Notes: generated from the sequence alone by a model not told the origin. 25,701 nucleotides of DNA from CADDZP01 sp035948135 (GCA_035948135.1 DASZJL010000087.1:1-25701); one strand, 5' to 3'. Positions 7,394 through 14,600 are shown, numbered from the stretch's first letter. Made by a program: numbers and translations.

Positions 7394-7592
7394 TCCCGTC
7401 GATCAACTGCACCCGGCTCACGACCATCTTGCCAAGATCGTCGACCGATCCCGCCTCGGCGCGCACGATCACGTCGTAGGGGCCGGTGACATCCTCGGCG
7501 GAAACCACGCCGTCGATCTTGGACACTTCGTCAGCCACCTGGGCCGCCTTGCCGACCTCGGTCTGAATCAGCACGTAGGCGCTGACAGTCAT
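7356..7592 (-). CDS. Stand-alone Lrp/AsnC effector-binding (RAM) domain protein
   Basis: The 78-aa product covers only the alpha-beta sandwich effector and oligomerisation domain of Lrp/AsnC regulators: VSAYVLIQTEVGKAAQVADEV, then VVSAEDVTGPYDVIVRAEAGS and VSRVQLIDGITRTLTCPVV. The GPYD turn is typical of the ligand-binding site. There is no helix-turn-helix and no room for one, because the start is fixed by GGGAGGG about 7 bases before the ATG at 7592. Such proteins probably sense an amino acid and act by binding partners or forming mixed oligomers with full-length regulators. I recall one near ddl and thiL in other Actinobacteria, so it belongs to the conserved backbone here. Its start is 41 bases from the divergent phosphoribosyltransferase start. 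Confidence 0.88.
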   Translation of the reverse strand: MTVSAYVLIQTEVGKAAQVADEVSKIDGVVSAEDVTGPYDVIVRAEAGSVDDLGKMVVSRVQLIDGITRTLTCPVVHL

Positions 7593-7633
7593 CCGTTCTC
7601 CCTCCCGCCCCGCGGTTGAGGCATCGTAGGTCA

Positions 7634-8284
7634 ATGCCTGGAGTGAGGTTCGCGGACCGCGTAGACGGCGGTCGACGCCTCGGGGAGGACCTGCGGGCCA
7701 GAGGGATCGGCGGGGACGACAGCCTGGTGCTCGGCATTCCGCGAGGCGGCGTCGTCACCGCAGCCGAGGTGGCGCGCGTGCTCGGGCTTCCCCTCGACGT
7801 GGCGCTGGCCCGGAAGGTGGGCGCGCCCGGCAACCCCGAACTGGCCATCGGCGCGGTCGGTCCGGACGGCTCGGCGGTCATCGACGAGGATCTGGCCCGC
7901 CGGGTCGGGGCGACCGACGAGTGGCTGAGTCACGCGGTGGAGGCCGAACAGCAGGAGGTCGCCGAGCGCCAGCGCCGCTTCCGAGACGACCGGCCACCGC
8001 TCGATGTCAGCGACCGCGAGGCGATCGTCGTCGACGACGGTGTTGCGACCGGCAGCACCGCGGTCGCGGTCGGCCGCTGGCTCGCGGGCGCCGGCGCCCG
8101 CCACCGCGTCCTCGCGGTGCCGGTCGCCCCGCCCCAGACCGCTGAACGGCTCGCGCACGCGTACGACGACGTCGTCGTGCTGGCGACGCCGCTCGCCTTC
8201 TTTGCGGTCGGCGAGTTCTACGCCGACTTCCGCCAGGTAACCGACGACGAAGTCCGCCAACTCCTCCGTACTGGTGACGATTGA
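7634..8284 (+). CDS. Phosphoribosyltransferase-domain protein
   Basis: The 216-aa protein has the type I phosphoribosyltransferase fold. IVVDDGVATGST (131-142) is the 13-residue PRPP-binding signature with two adjacent acidic residues. LVLGIPRGGV (31-40) is the flexible loop region usual in this subgroup. The middle AVEAEQQEVAERQRRFRDDRPP is a charged helix. This subgroup is widespread in Actinobacteria, sometimes fused to or beside hydrolases. The acceptor base is not known to me, so purine or pyrimidine salvage cannot be claimed. The ATG at 7634 is used; a TTG six codons earlier would extend it and overlap the divergent leader. The 3' end runs into the strong hairpin at 8271-8313. Confidence 0.83.
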   Translation: MPGVRFADRVDGGRRLGEDLRARGIGGDDSLVLGIPRGGVVTAAEVARVLGLPLDVALARKVGAPGNPELAIGAVGPDGSAVIDEDLARRVGATDEWLSHAVEAEQQEVAERQRRFRDDRPPLDVSDREAIVVDDGVATGSTAVAVGRWLAGAGARHRVLAVPVAPPQTAERLAHAYDDVVVLATPLAFFAVGEFYADFRQVTDDEVRQLLRTGDD

Positions 8285-8313
8285 CGGCGAATACGGCCGT
8301 CGATCGTCACCAG
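8271..8313. terminator. Long hairpin between convergent genes, probable bidirectional terminator
   Basis: CTGGTGACGATTGACGGC (8271-8288) pairs with GCCGTCGATCGTCACCAG (8296-8313) around the loop GAATACG. All 18 positions pair, one as G-U in the plus-strand RNA. The 5' arm contains the phosphoribosyltransferase stop codon, and the 3' arm lies 23 bases beyond the stop of the convergent peptide gene. No T-run follows on either strand, which is common for actinobacterial terminators. Confidence 0.7.
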
Positions 8314-8336
8314 AACGTGGTTGGCGGGCGCGATCG

Positions 8337-8492
8337 TTATTGCCAAGGGCAGATCGTCGTGGCCTGAGATCCGATCCAGATCGTGTAGCACGTCGCGGCG
8401 TGCGCGGGCGCAGGCGCGACCAGGACCGACGTGGCCGCGGCAACAGTCAGGATGCCGAGGCCCGCGAGCAGTTTGCGGACAGTGGAGCGCAT
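8337..8492 (-). CDS. Short secreted peptide precursor with two cysteines
   Basis: This 51-codon gene is too short for the usual length filters. The ATG at 8492 has GGAGGGGG 5-8 bases upstream. Residues 1-32 form a Sec signal peptide: MRSTVRK, a hydrophobic stretch to VLVAP, then APAHA with cleavage expected after Ala32. The mature part would be ATCYTIWIGSQATTICPWQ, 19 residues with Cys35 and Cys48, which could close a 14-residue disulfide ring, plus two Trp and one Tyr. After the signal it is almost uncharged. No family is recognised; an exported signal, a bacteriocin-like peptide or a surface peptide are all possible. It lies 49 bases after the 86-aa gene on the same strand and may be its partner. 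Confidence 0.7.
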   Translation of the reverse strand: MRSTVRKLLAGLGILTVAAATSVLVAPAPAHAATCYTIWIGSQATTICPWQ

Positions 8493-8541
8493 CGAATCCC
8501 CCTCCGATCGACGATGTATTCGCCGCCCGGGCCGTCGGCTC

Positions 8542-8802
8542 CTACGTGTTGGTCAGGTCGATGCGCCAGTAGTCGGTGGCGTCGCCCCGGCGGAGGGCGG
8601 CGCGCAACAGGCTTTCGGCCCGGGACACGTCTTCGCCGGGGTTGAGATAGCGGATGCGGGCCAGCGCGTCCTCCAAGGCGGCGCGACGCCTACCCGAAAG
8701 CGCCAACAGCTCGGCGACGACCTCGTCGCGGTCGGCACCCTCGAGCGCCGCCCCGACGTGGATGGCGTGATCGAACAGCACATCGCTCGACTCCCCAGCC
8801 AC
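8542..8802 (-). CDS. Hypothetical 86-aa helical protein
   Basis: The start is the GTG at 8802, supported by GGGGAG 7 bases upstream; an in-frame GTG at 8838 lacks such a site. The product begins AGESSDVLFDHAIHVGAAL and continues with two amphipathic helices (RDEVVAELLALSGRRRAALEDALARI and SRAESLLRAALRRGD) and the tail YWRIDLTNT. It has no signal peptide or membrane segment, so it is cytosolic. No known domain is recognised. Third-position G/C is high, as in neighbouring genes. It lies directly upstream of the secreted peptide gene in the same direction, so a two-gene unit is possible. Confidence 0.65.
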   Translation of the reverse strand: MAGESSDVLFDHAIHVGAALEGADRDEVVAELLALSGRRRAALEDALARIRYLNPGEDVSRAESLLRAALRRGDATDYWRIDLTNT

Positions 8803-8880
8803 CCAGCCGCTCCCCGCGTTTCGCCTCCGGAAACCCACGATGACACAAGGCGCGCGCGGATGTCGACCCCGGCACGATCT

Positions 8881-8961
8881 ATGACTAAAGGGAAAATGGC
8901 CCCAGAGGACTATTGCGGCGAGTGCGCAGGCGGAGCAATCTGCGGAGAGCGGGGGGCTTGA
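8881..8961 (+). CDS. Possible 26-aa leader peptide upstream of the GGDEF-EAL gene
   Basis: ATG at 8881 opens a 26-codon frame: MTKGKMAPEDYCGECAGGAI, then CGERGA. It has a CxxC pair and a third cysteine. Its TGA overlaps a TTG as TTGA, and that TTG is one of two plausible starts of the next gene. A second in-frame ATG at 8896 follows AAAGGG closely. Codon bias is weak, so this may be chance. Confidence 0.3.
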   Translation: MTKGKMAPEDYCGECAGGAICGERGA

Positions 8962-10742
8962 GCCAAAGGCCCGTTGGCACGCCGGGGGGCGACGCCGTGG
9001 GGCTTCGAGGTCACAGGCGCAAGGGGGAGCTGACCGACGCCGAGGCGCGGGCCCAGCTCACCGAGAAGCGGCTGCAACTGCTGGCCGAGAACGCCCGCGA
9101 CTTCATCTTCAGCTTCCGCCTCCCGCCCAATCCCGGATTCGACTACGTCAGCCCGGCGTGCGAAGTGATCACTGGGTACACGCCTAGCGATCTGTACGCC
9201 GACCCGGACCTGATCTTCGACATGCTCGAACCCCAGTACGTCGAGATGATGCAGGGCCTGCAGGACGCGGACCTCGACCGGTCGTGGGAGCTCCTGCTGC
9301 GTCGAAAGGACGGATCGTCGATCTGGGTCGAACAGCGGCTCAGCCTGCTTCGCGACGACAACGGACGCATCGTCTCTGTCGAGGGCATCGCCCGCGACGT
9401 CAGCGAACGCAAGGCGGCCGAGGAGCGCCTCGAGCGCCAGGCCCTCCACGACGAGCTGACGGCCCTGCCCAACCGGCGGCTGCTCCGGGACCGCATCAGT
9501 CAGGCGCTGGCCCGAGCCGAACGGGACAGCTGTCTCGTCGCCGTCGTGTTCCTCGATCTCGATCGCTTCAAGTTGATCAACGACAGCTGGGGCCACGCCG
9601 AAGGCGACAGAGTGCTGACCTCGATCGCCGAACGACTCCGGAGCGTCGCCCGGGGGAGCGACACGGTCGCCCGGTTCGGGGGCGACGAGTTCGTCGTGGT
9701 GCTGGAAGGCATCGTGTCGAGCGACGACGTCGCCGGCTACCTCGACCGCCTGACGACAGAGGTCCAGCGTCCGATCGTCCTCGAAACAAATGAAGTGGTC
9801 GTGAACGCAAGCCTCGGCATCGCGTTCGGCGGCGCAGGCGACACGCCCGAGGCGTTGCTTCGCGATGCCGACGCTGCCATGTACAAGGCGAAGGCACAGG
9901 GCCGGTCACGCACCGAGATCGCGACGAAGGCGGTGCACACCGAAGCGCAGAGCAGGCTCAGCACCGAGCTCGCTCTTCGCCGGGCGATCACACGCGACGA
10001 GTTCGACGTGCTCTACCAGCCGGTTATCGCCGTCGACGGCGGTGCCTTGGTCGGGGTGGAAGCCCTTGTGCGCTGGCGGCGGCCCGAGCACGGGCTCGTG
10101 GCCCCGGACGCCTTCATCGGAATCGCCGAAGACACCGGCCTCATTCGCCCGCTCGGTGCCTGGGTGCTGCACCAGGCCTGCCGGCAGCTGCACCACTGGA
10201 GGCGGATCGGCCTCAAGGGCGGCGTCGTGTCGGTGAACCTTTCCGGGCGCCAGCTGTCCTCGCCTGACCTCGTCGGCAACGTCCTCGGCGCCATCGCCGC
10301 GGCCGGCATCGACCCGAGCCAGCTCAGCTTCGAGATCACCGAGTCGGTCCTCATGGACGACGTCGAGCGTTCGGCGCAGGTCCTTCGCAGCCTCAAGGAC
10401 ATCGGCGTGGGGCTGGCGATCGACGATTTCGGCACCGGCTACTCGTCGCTCAGCTACCTCGAACGTTTCCCCGTCGACTCCCTCAAGATCGACCGCAGCT
10501 TCATCTCCGGCCTCGGTTCGGAGGCGGCGGACACCGCGATCGTCTCGGCCGTGACGGCGCTCGGCCACGCCTTGGGTCTCGTGGTCACCGCCGAGGGGGT
10601 CGAGACCGCCGAGCAGCTGGCGATCCTCGCCGACTTCGAGTGCGACGCCGCGCAGGGCTACCTCTTCGCGCGGCCCATACCGCCGGCGGAGCTGGCGGCG
10701 TTCGTCGCCGGAGACCGCGCACCGGCCGCGGTCTCGATTTAG
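8958..10742 (+). CDS. PAS-GGDEF-EAL cyclic-di-GMP signalling protein
   Basis: From the TTG at 8958 the protein is 594 aa. A PAS sensor (about 38-151: NARDFIFSF, VSPACEVITGYTPSDL, WVEQRLSLLRDDNGRIVSVEGIARDVSERK) is followed by GGDEF (about 158-318) and EAL (about 336-585). The cyclase signature FGGDEF is intact, and RGSD exactly five residues earlier is the inhibitory c-di-GMP site. The EAL domain keeps EALVRW, NLSGRQL, EITESVL, DDFGTGYSSL, LKIDRSF, AEGVET and QGYLF, so both synthesis and breakdown look possible. No membrane segment: it is a cytosolic sensor. TTG 8958 has GGAGAG 8 bases upstream and overlaps a small frame; GTG 8997 is the alternative. Its stop overlaps that of convergent pckG by 3 bases. 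Confidence 0.93.
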   Translation: MSQRPVGTPGGDAVGLRGHRRKGELTDAEARAQLTEKRLQLLAENARDFIFSFRLPPNPGFDYVSPACEVITGYTPSDLYADPDLIFDMLEPQYVEMMQGLQDADLDRSWELLLRRKDGSSIWVEQRLSLLRDDNGRIVSVEGIARDVSERKAAEERLERQALHDELTALPNRRLLRDRISQALARAERDSCLVAVVFLDLDRFKLINDSWGHAEGDRVLTSIAERLRSVARGSDTVARFGGDEFVVVLEGIVSSDDVAGYLDRLTTEVQRPIVLETNEVVVNASLGIAFGGAGDTPEALLRDADAAMYKAKAQGRSRTEIATKAVHTEAQSRLSTELALRRAITRDEFDVLYQPVIAVDGGALVGVEALVRWRRPEHGLVAPDAFIGIAEDTGLIRPLGAWVLHQACRQLHHWRRIGLKGGVVSVNLSGRQLSSPDLVGNVLGAIAAAGIDPSQLSFEITESVLMDDVERSAQVLRSLKDIGVGLAIDDFGTGYSSLSYLERFPVDSLKIDRSFISGLGSEAADTAIVSAVTALGHALGLVVTAEGVETAEQLAILADFECDAAQGYLFARPIPPAELAAFVAGDRAPAAVSI

Positions 10743-12538
10743 TCCGAGAGTCGCTTCTCCAGGGCCTCGAGCTGGTCACGCAGCTCGTGGGGCAGATGGT
10801 CGCCGAGGAAGGCGAAGTGCTCCTCGATCGACGGCACCTCTGCCCGCCACTCGTCGGGGTCGACCTTCAGGAGCTCGGCCACGGCCTCCGGTGGGAGTGC
10901 GAGCCCGTCGAGGTCGAGGTCGTCGGCGGTGGGGACGAACCCGATGGGCGTCTGCGCGGCACCGCCCTGGCCGTTGACCCGGTTGAAGACCCACTCGAGG
11001 ACCCGGCTGTTCTCGCCGAAGCCCGGCCACAGGAACTTGCCGTCGGAGCTTTTGCGGATCCAGTTGAAGTAGAAGATCTTCGGCAGCTTGTCGGCACCCG
11101 TCTGGCGACCGATCTCCAGCCAATGGCCGAGGTAGTCCGCCATGTTGTAGCCGCAGAACGGGAGCATGGCGAACGGGTCGCGGCGCAGCTTGCCGACCGC
11201 GCCCGCGGCGGCGGCGGTGGTCTCCGACGCCATGATCGACCCGAGGAACACGCCGTGCTCCCAGTCGAAGGACTGGTGGATCAGCGGCACCGTCGACGAG
11301 CGGCGGCCGCCGACGAGGATGGCCGAGATAGGCACGCCCTTCGGGTCCTGCCACTCGGGAGCGATCGCCGGGTCTTGCGCGGCGGGTGCGGTGAAGCGGG
11401 CGTTCGGGTGGGCGGCGGTTGTACCGGACTCGGGCGTCCAGTCGTTGCCCTTCCAGTCGGTCAGGTGGGCGGGCTTCTCGTCGGTCATGCCCTCCCACCA
11501 CACGTCGCCGTCGTCGGTGAGGGCGGTGTTGGTGAAGATGCAGTTGCCGTCGAGGGTGAGCATGGCGTTGGGGTTCGTCTTCATGCTCGTACCGGGGGCC
11601 ACGCCGAAGAAGCCGGCCTCGGGGTTGATGGCGTAGAGGCGGCCGTCCTCGCCGAACTTCATCCAGCAGATGTCGTCGCCAACGGTCTCGACCTTCCAGC
11701 CGGGCAGGGTGGGCACGAGCATCGCCAGGTTGGTCTTGCCGCACGCCGAGGGGAAGGCGCCAGTGACGTACTTGGTGTCGCCGTCGGGCGAGGTGAGCTT
11801 GAGGATCAGCATGTGCTCGGCCAGCCAGCCGTCGTCGCGCGCCATCACCGAGGCGATCCGCAGGGCGAAGCACTTCTTGCCGAGCAGGGCGTTGCCGCCG
11901 TAGCCCGAGCCGTAGGACCAGATCTCCCGCGTGTCGGGGAAGTGGACGATGTACTTGTTCTCGGCGTCGCACGGCCACGGCACGTCCTGCTGGCCCGCTT
12001 CGAGGGGCGCACCCACCGAGTGCAGGCAGTGGACGAAGTTGTCGTCGCCCAGGGTGTCGAGGACCGCCTGGCCCATGCGGGTCATGATCCGCATGTTCAC
12101 CGCCACGTAGGCGGAGTCCGTGAGCTGGACGCCGATGTGGGCGATGTGGCTGCCGAGGGGGCCCATCGAGAACGGCACCACGTACATGGTGCGACCGCGC
12201 ATCGAGCCCTCGAAGAGCCGCCGCAGCGTGTCCTTCATCTCCGCCGGCGCACGCCAGTTGTTGGTGGGGCCGGCGTCCTGCTCGTTCTCGGAGCAGATGA
12301 ACGTGCGGTCCTCGACCCTGGCCACGTCGGCCGGGTCCGAACGCGCCCAGTAACTGTTCGGACGCTTGGCGTCGCTCAGGCGGGTGAAGGTGCCGGCGTC
12401 GACCAGCTCCTGGGCGAGACGGTCGTACTCCTCGGCGGACCCGTCGCACCAGTGGATGCGGTCGGGCTGGCAGAGGGCTGCGATTTCGTCGACCCAATCG
12501 AGGAGCTTGGTGTTCGAAGTGGTGGCGCCGTTGCTCAC
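10739..12538 (-). CDS. pckG: Phosphoenolpyruvate carboxykinase (GTP)
   Basis: The 599-aa protein matches GTP-dependent PEP carboxykinases (about 600 aa), cytosolic enzymes that interconvert oxaloacetate + GTP and phosphoenolpyruvate + GDP + CO2 at the entry to gluconeogenesis. AFPSACGKTNLAM (261-273) is the P-loop with the reactive Cys266. VGDDICWMKFG (286-296) carries the metal-binding aspartates. YGGNALLGKK (213-222) and NPEAGFFGVAPGTS contribute to substrate and nucleotide binding. The GTG at 12538 is chosen because GAAGGGG lies about 8 bases upstream; a TTG 18 codons earlier adds a poor sequence. It follows a small cold-shock-like gene after 43 bases and may share its promoter. Confidence 0.97.
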   Translation of the reverse strand: MSNGATTSNTKLLDWVDEIAALCQPDRIHWCDGSAEEYDRLAQELVDAGTFTRLSDAKRPNSYWARSDPADVARVEDRTFICSENEQDAGPTNNWRAPAEMKDTLRRLFEGSMRGRTMYVVPFSMGPLGSHIAHIGVQLTDSAYVAVNMRIMTRMGQAVLDTLGDDNFVHCLHSVGAPLEAGQQDVPWPCDAENKYIVHFPDTREIWSYGSGYGGNALLGKKCFALRIASVMARDDGWLAEHMLILKLTSPDGDTKYVTGAFPSACGKTNLAMLVPTLPGWKVETVGDDICWMKFGEDGRLYAINPEAGFFGVAPGTSMKTNPNAMLTLDGNCIFTNTALTDDGDVWWEGMTDEKPAHLTDWKGNDWTPESGTTAAHPNARFTAPAAQDPAIAPEWQDPKGVPISAILVGGRRSSTVPLIHQSFDWEHGVFLGSIMASETTAAAAGAVGKLRRDPFAMLPFCGYNMADYLGHWLEIGRQTGADKLPKIFYFNWIRKSSDGKFLWPGFGENSRVLEWVFNRVNGQGGAAQTPIGFVPTADDLDLDGLALPPEAVAELLKVDPDEWRAEVPSIEEHFAFLGDHLPHELRDQLEALEKRLSD

Positions 12539-12581
12539 TGCAGTTTCCCCTTCAGTGCTGCTGTCACGTTTCCCGCTCGCT

Positions 12582-12821
12582 TCACGGTTCAACCGGCGGA
12601 GGCACCGTGCGGGTCCCCATGTCGACTTCGGAGCCGAGACGCAGTTTCGTCGCCCGGTTCTCCCCGTCGAGGTCGAAGATCACCCGCTGGCCCTGGCGAA
12701 CCATGCGGAAGATCGAGCCGGCGAGGGCGTCCGGCGCCAGGTCGTACTCGCTCCGATCGGTGTCGCGAACCAGCACGCCTTCCCCCGTCCCCGGGTCGTA
12801 CGACTTGATCACTCCCTGCAC
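12582..12821 (-). CDS. Small cold-shock-domain-like protein
   Basis: The 79-aa product begins QGVIKSYDPGTGEGVLVRDTDRSEYDLAPDAL and has GQRVIFDLDGENRATKLRLG. The order matches a cold shock domain: first strand GxIKxYD, a Gly-rich turn, a second strand with a polar partner, then QGQRVxFDLDGxxxA. The aromatic RNP1/RNP2 residues (the F-G-F and F-V-H patterns) are replaced, so nucleic-acid binding may be altered. The GTG at 12821 has GGAGG 9 bases upstream. It probably shares a transcript with pckG. Its start is 29 bases from the divergent thiL start as annotated, so the two promoters must overlap. Confidence 0.75.
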   Translation of the reverse strand: MQGVIKSYDPGTGEGVLVRDTDRSEYDLAPDALAGSIFRMVRQGQRVIFDLDGENRATKLRLGSEVDMGTRTVPPPVEP

Positions 12822-12850
12822 AAACGCGGCCCTCCACCTGCCTACGCTCG

Positions 12851-13684
12851 GTGCGTGGACGTTACCGGAGTGAAAAACTGACCAACGAGTTTGCCCTGAT
12901 CGGGCGGTTGCGGGAGCGGTTCGCCGACATCGGCGACGACGCCGCGATTGTCGAGGCCCCTGACGGCCCGCTTCTGCTCGCGGCCGACACGGTGGTCGCC
13001 GGCGTGCACACGCCACCGGATCTCCCACTCGAGGACGTCGGGTGGAAGGCGGTCGTGGTCAACGTGAGCGATATCGCAGCCATGGGCGGCCGCCCACTGC
13101 ACCTGTTGGTCACTGTCGCCGCCCCGCCAGGCACCGACCTCGATCGCCTCTTCGACGGCGTGGCCGAGGCGTCCAAGGCGTACCTCTGTCCGGTGGTCGG
13201 CGGCGACCTCACGGCGGCCGACTCCCTCGTCGTCACGGTCGCGGTGAGCGGCACCGTGGACGGCACGCCCGTGCGCCGCTCCGGCGCCAGCCCGGGCGAG
13301 GCCATCTATGTCACAGGGCCGCTCGGGGCGGCGGCGGCCAGCGGCTGGACGCGTCGACCGCTGGCGCGCGTCGCCGAGGGTGTCGACGCCCGCGGTGCGG
13401 GGGCGACGGCGATGATCGACGTCTCTGACGGTCTGGTCGCCGACCTGGGCCACGTGGCCGACGAGTCGGGCGTCGGGTTCGCTCTGGACGAGATCCCGGT
13501 CGCGCCCGGAGCCACGCTCGACCAGGCCTTGACCGGCGGCGAGGACTACGAGCTCGTCTTCACCGCTCCCGTCGCGCGTCTTCCCGTCGGGTTCCGCATC
13601 GGCGTGTGCACCGCCGACCCGTCCGAGCGCACGTTGGCGGGCCAGGCGTTGCCCGTGGGTGGCGGCTGGGAACACAGATTTTGA
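12851..13684 (+). CDS. thiL: Thiamine-monophosphate kinase
   Basis: ThiL phosphorylates thiamine monophosphate to the active diphosphate with ATP. Motifs in order: FADIGDDAAIV (25-34, metal ligands), AADTVVAGVH (44-53), NVSDIAAMGGRP (71-82), VVGGDLTAAD (115-124), MIDVSDGLVADLGH (188-201) and LTGGEDYELVFTA (227-239). The 277-aa length is short for the family (about 320): the stretch between VTGPLG and ATAMIDVSDG is only about 26 residues where I would expect roughly 60, so an interdomain helical segment seems lost. The start is uncertain. GTG 12851 is the only conventional choice. A CTG at 12878 has GGAG 7 bases upstream and begins nearer the conserved EFALIGRL. The stop overlaps thiD. Confidence 0.93.
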   Translation: MRGRYRSEKLTNEFALIGRLRERFADIGDDAAIVEAPDGPLLLAADTVVAGVHTPPDLPLEDVGWKAVVVNVSDIAAMGGRPLHLLVTVAAPPGTDLDRLFDGVAEASKAYLCPVVGGDLTAADSLVVTVAVSGTVDGTPVRRSGASPGEAIYVTGPLGAAAASGWTRRPLARVAEGVDARGAGATAMIDVSDGLVADLGHVADESGVGFALDEIPVAPGATLDQALTGGEDYELVFTAPVARLPVGFRIGVCTADPSERTLAGQALPVGGGWEHRF

Positions 13685-14478
13685 GCGGGCCGGTCGCCCT
13701 GACCATCGCCGGGTCCGACTCGGGCGGTGGCGCCGGCATCGAGGCCGACCTCAAGACGTTCGAGGCGCACGGCGTGTGGGGCACGGCGGCCATCACCGGC
13801 GTCACCGCCCAGAACAGCCTGGGCGTGCAGGCGTCTGAGGGCGTGTCGCCCGAGTTGGTGCGGGCCCAGATGGCGTCCGTCGCCGCAGACCTCGGCGTCG
13901 ACGCGGCCAAGACCGGGATGCTGGTCGACGCCGAGACGGCGACGACCGTGGCAGTCACGGTGGCGCAGCTCGGCATCGGCCCGCTGGTGATCGACCCCGT
14001 GCTGGTGTCGAGCCACGGCGACACCCTGCTCGACCTCGACGGCATCGACGTGCTGCGCGAGCAGCTTCTGCCGCTCGCCACCGTCGTCACGCCCAACCTG
14101 GCTGAGGCGGCCGTGCTCGCCAACCAGGCCGTGGATACACGGGACGCGATGGAGGCGGCGGCCGGCGTCATCAGCCGCATGGGGCCGTCGGTCGTGCTCA
14201 TCACCGGCGGTCACCTGCCGGGCGATGCTTCGCCCGACTGCCTGTGCGTCGACGGCCGCACCCGTTGGCTGGAGGGGGCGCGCCTGCCCGCCGTGCACAC
14301 CCACGGCAGCGGCTGCGTCCTGTCGGCCGCCATCTGCGCCGGCCTCGCCAACGGGATGGACCCCGGCGACGCGTGCGTGGCGGCCAAACGCTTCACGGCG
14401 CGAGCCATCGCCGCCGGCTTCCCGCTGGGCTCCGGCACCGGCCCCGTCGACCCCGGCTGGGAGCGCCGCACCTCCTGA
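13681..14478 (+). CDS. thiD: Hydroxymethylpyrimidine / phosphomethylpyrimidine kinase
   Basis: The 265-aa protein has the standard ThiD length and belongs to the ribokinase fold. It phosphorylates HMP and HMP-P to HMP-PP, the pyrimidine half of thiamine. ALTIAGSDSGGGAGI (6-20) binds the pyrimidine, AAKTGML (75-81) and VIDPV (103-107) line the pocket, VTPNLAEA (136-143) is conserved, and HTHGSGC (206-212) provides the anion hole and Cys212. The TTG start (13681-13683) overlaps the thiL TGA as TTGA, giving translational coupling; no better start lies in frame. The thiL-thiD pair links pyrimidine activation with the last step of the pathway. No TPP riboswitch is seen upstream of thiL, where the gap is only 29 bases. 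Confidence 0.95.
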   Translation: MSGPVALTIAGSDSGGGAGIEADLKTFEAHGVWGTAAITGVTAQNSLGVQASEGVSPELVRAQMASVAADLGVDAAKTGMLVDAETATTVAVTVAQLGIGPLVIDPVLVSSHGDTLLDLDGIDVLREQLLPLATVVTPNLAEAAVLANQAVDTRDAMEAAAGVISRMGPSVVLITGGHLPGDASPDCLCVDGRTRWLEGARLPAVHTHGSGCVLSAAICAGLANGMDPGDACVAAKRFTARAIAAGFPLGSGTGPVDPGWERRTS

Positions 14479-14480
14479 CT

Positions 14481-14547
14481 CAGCCGTACGCGCGTCAACT
14501 GCGGCTCTGAAGGGGGGTGGCTCACGTTTGGAGCGCTCGTACGGCTG
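14481..14547. repeat. 10-base inverted repeat after thiD, competing with the hairpin element
   Basis: CAGCCGTACG (14481-14490) and CGTACGGCTG (14538-14547) are perfect inverted copies with 47 bases between. The second copy can instead pair with CAGCCGTGCG (14574-14583), so the transcript has two mutually exclusive folds. Confidence 0.5.
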
Positions 14548-14600
14548 TGTCTGGCTGTCAATCGCCGAAATCGCAGCCGTGCGGGGCCTCCAAATTCGTG
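14523..14600. other. Nested hairpin element in the gap between thiD and the sigma factor gene
   Basis: CACG-TTTGGAG (14523-14533) pairs with CTCCAAA-tt-CGTG (14588-14600) with a two-base bulge. Inside it CGTACGGCTG (14538-14547) pairs with CAGCCGTGCG (14574-14583) with one G-U. That makes 21 pairs over 78 bases with a 26-base apical part. It lies 45 bases after the thiD stop and 165 bases after the sigma factor stop. It could be a terminator for thiD (no T-run), a small structured RNA, or a palindromic mobile repeat. No convincing protein frame covers it. Confidence 0.5.

Noticed and set aside
10640..12808. Open frame of 722 codons on plus, antisense to pckG
   Set aside because: It mirrors the codon structure of pckG, has no recognisable domain and is rich in Val/Gly/Arg/His as expected for an antisense frame in high-GC DNA.
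12822..12850. TPP riboswitch upstream of thiL
   Set aside because: The gap between the divergent starts is 29 bases, too short for the element, and its conserved core is not seen.
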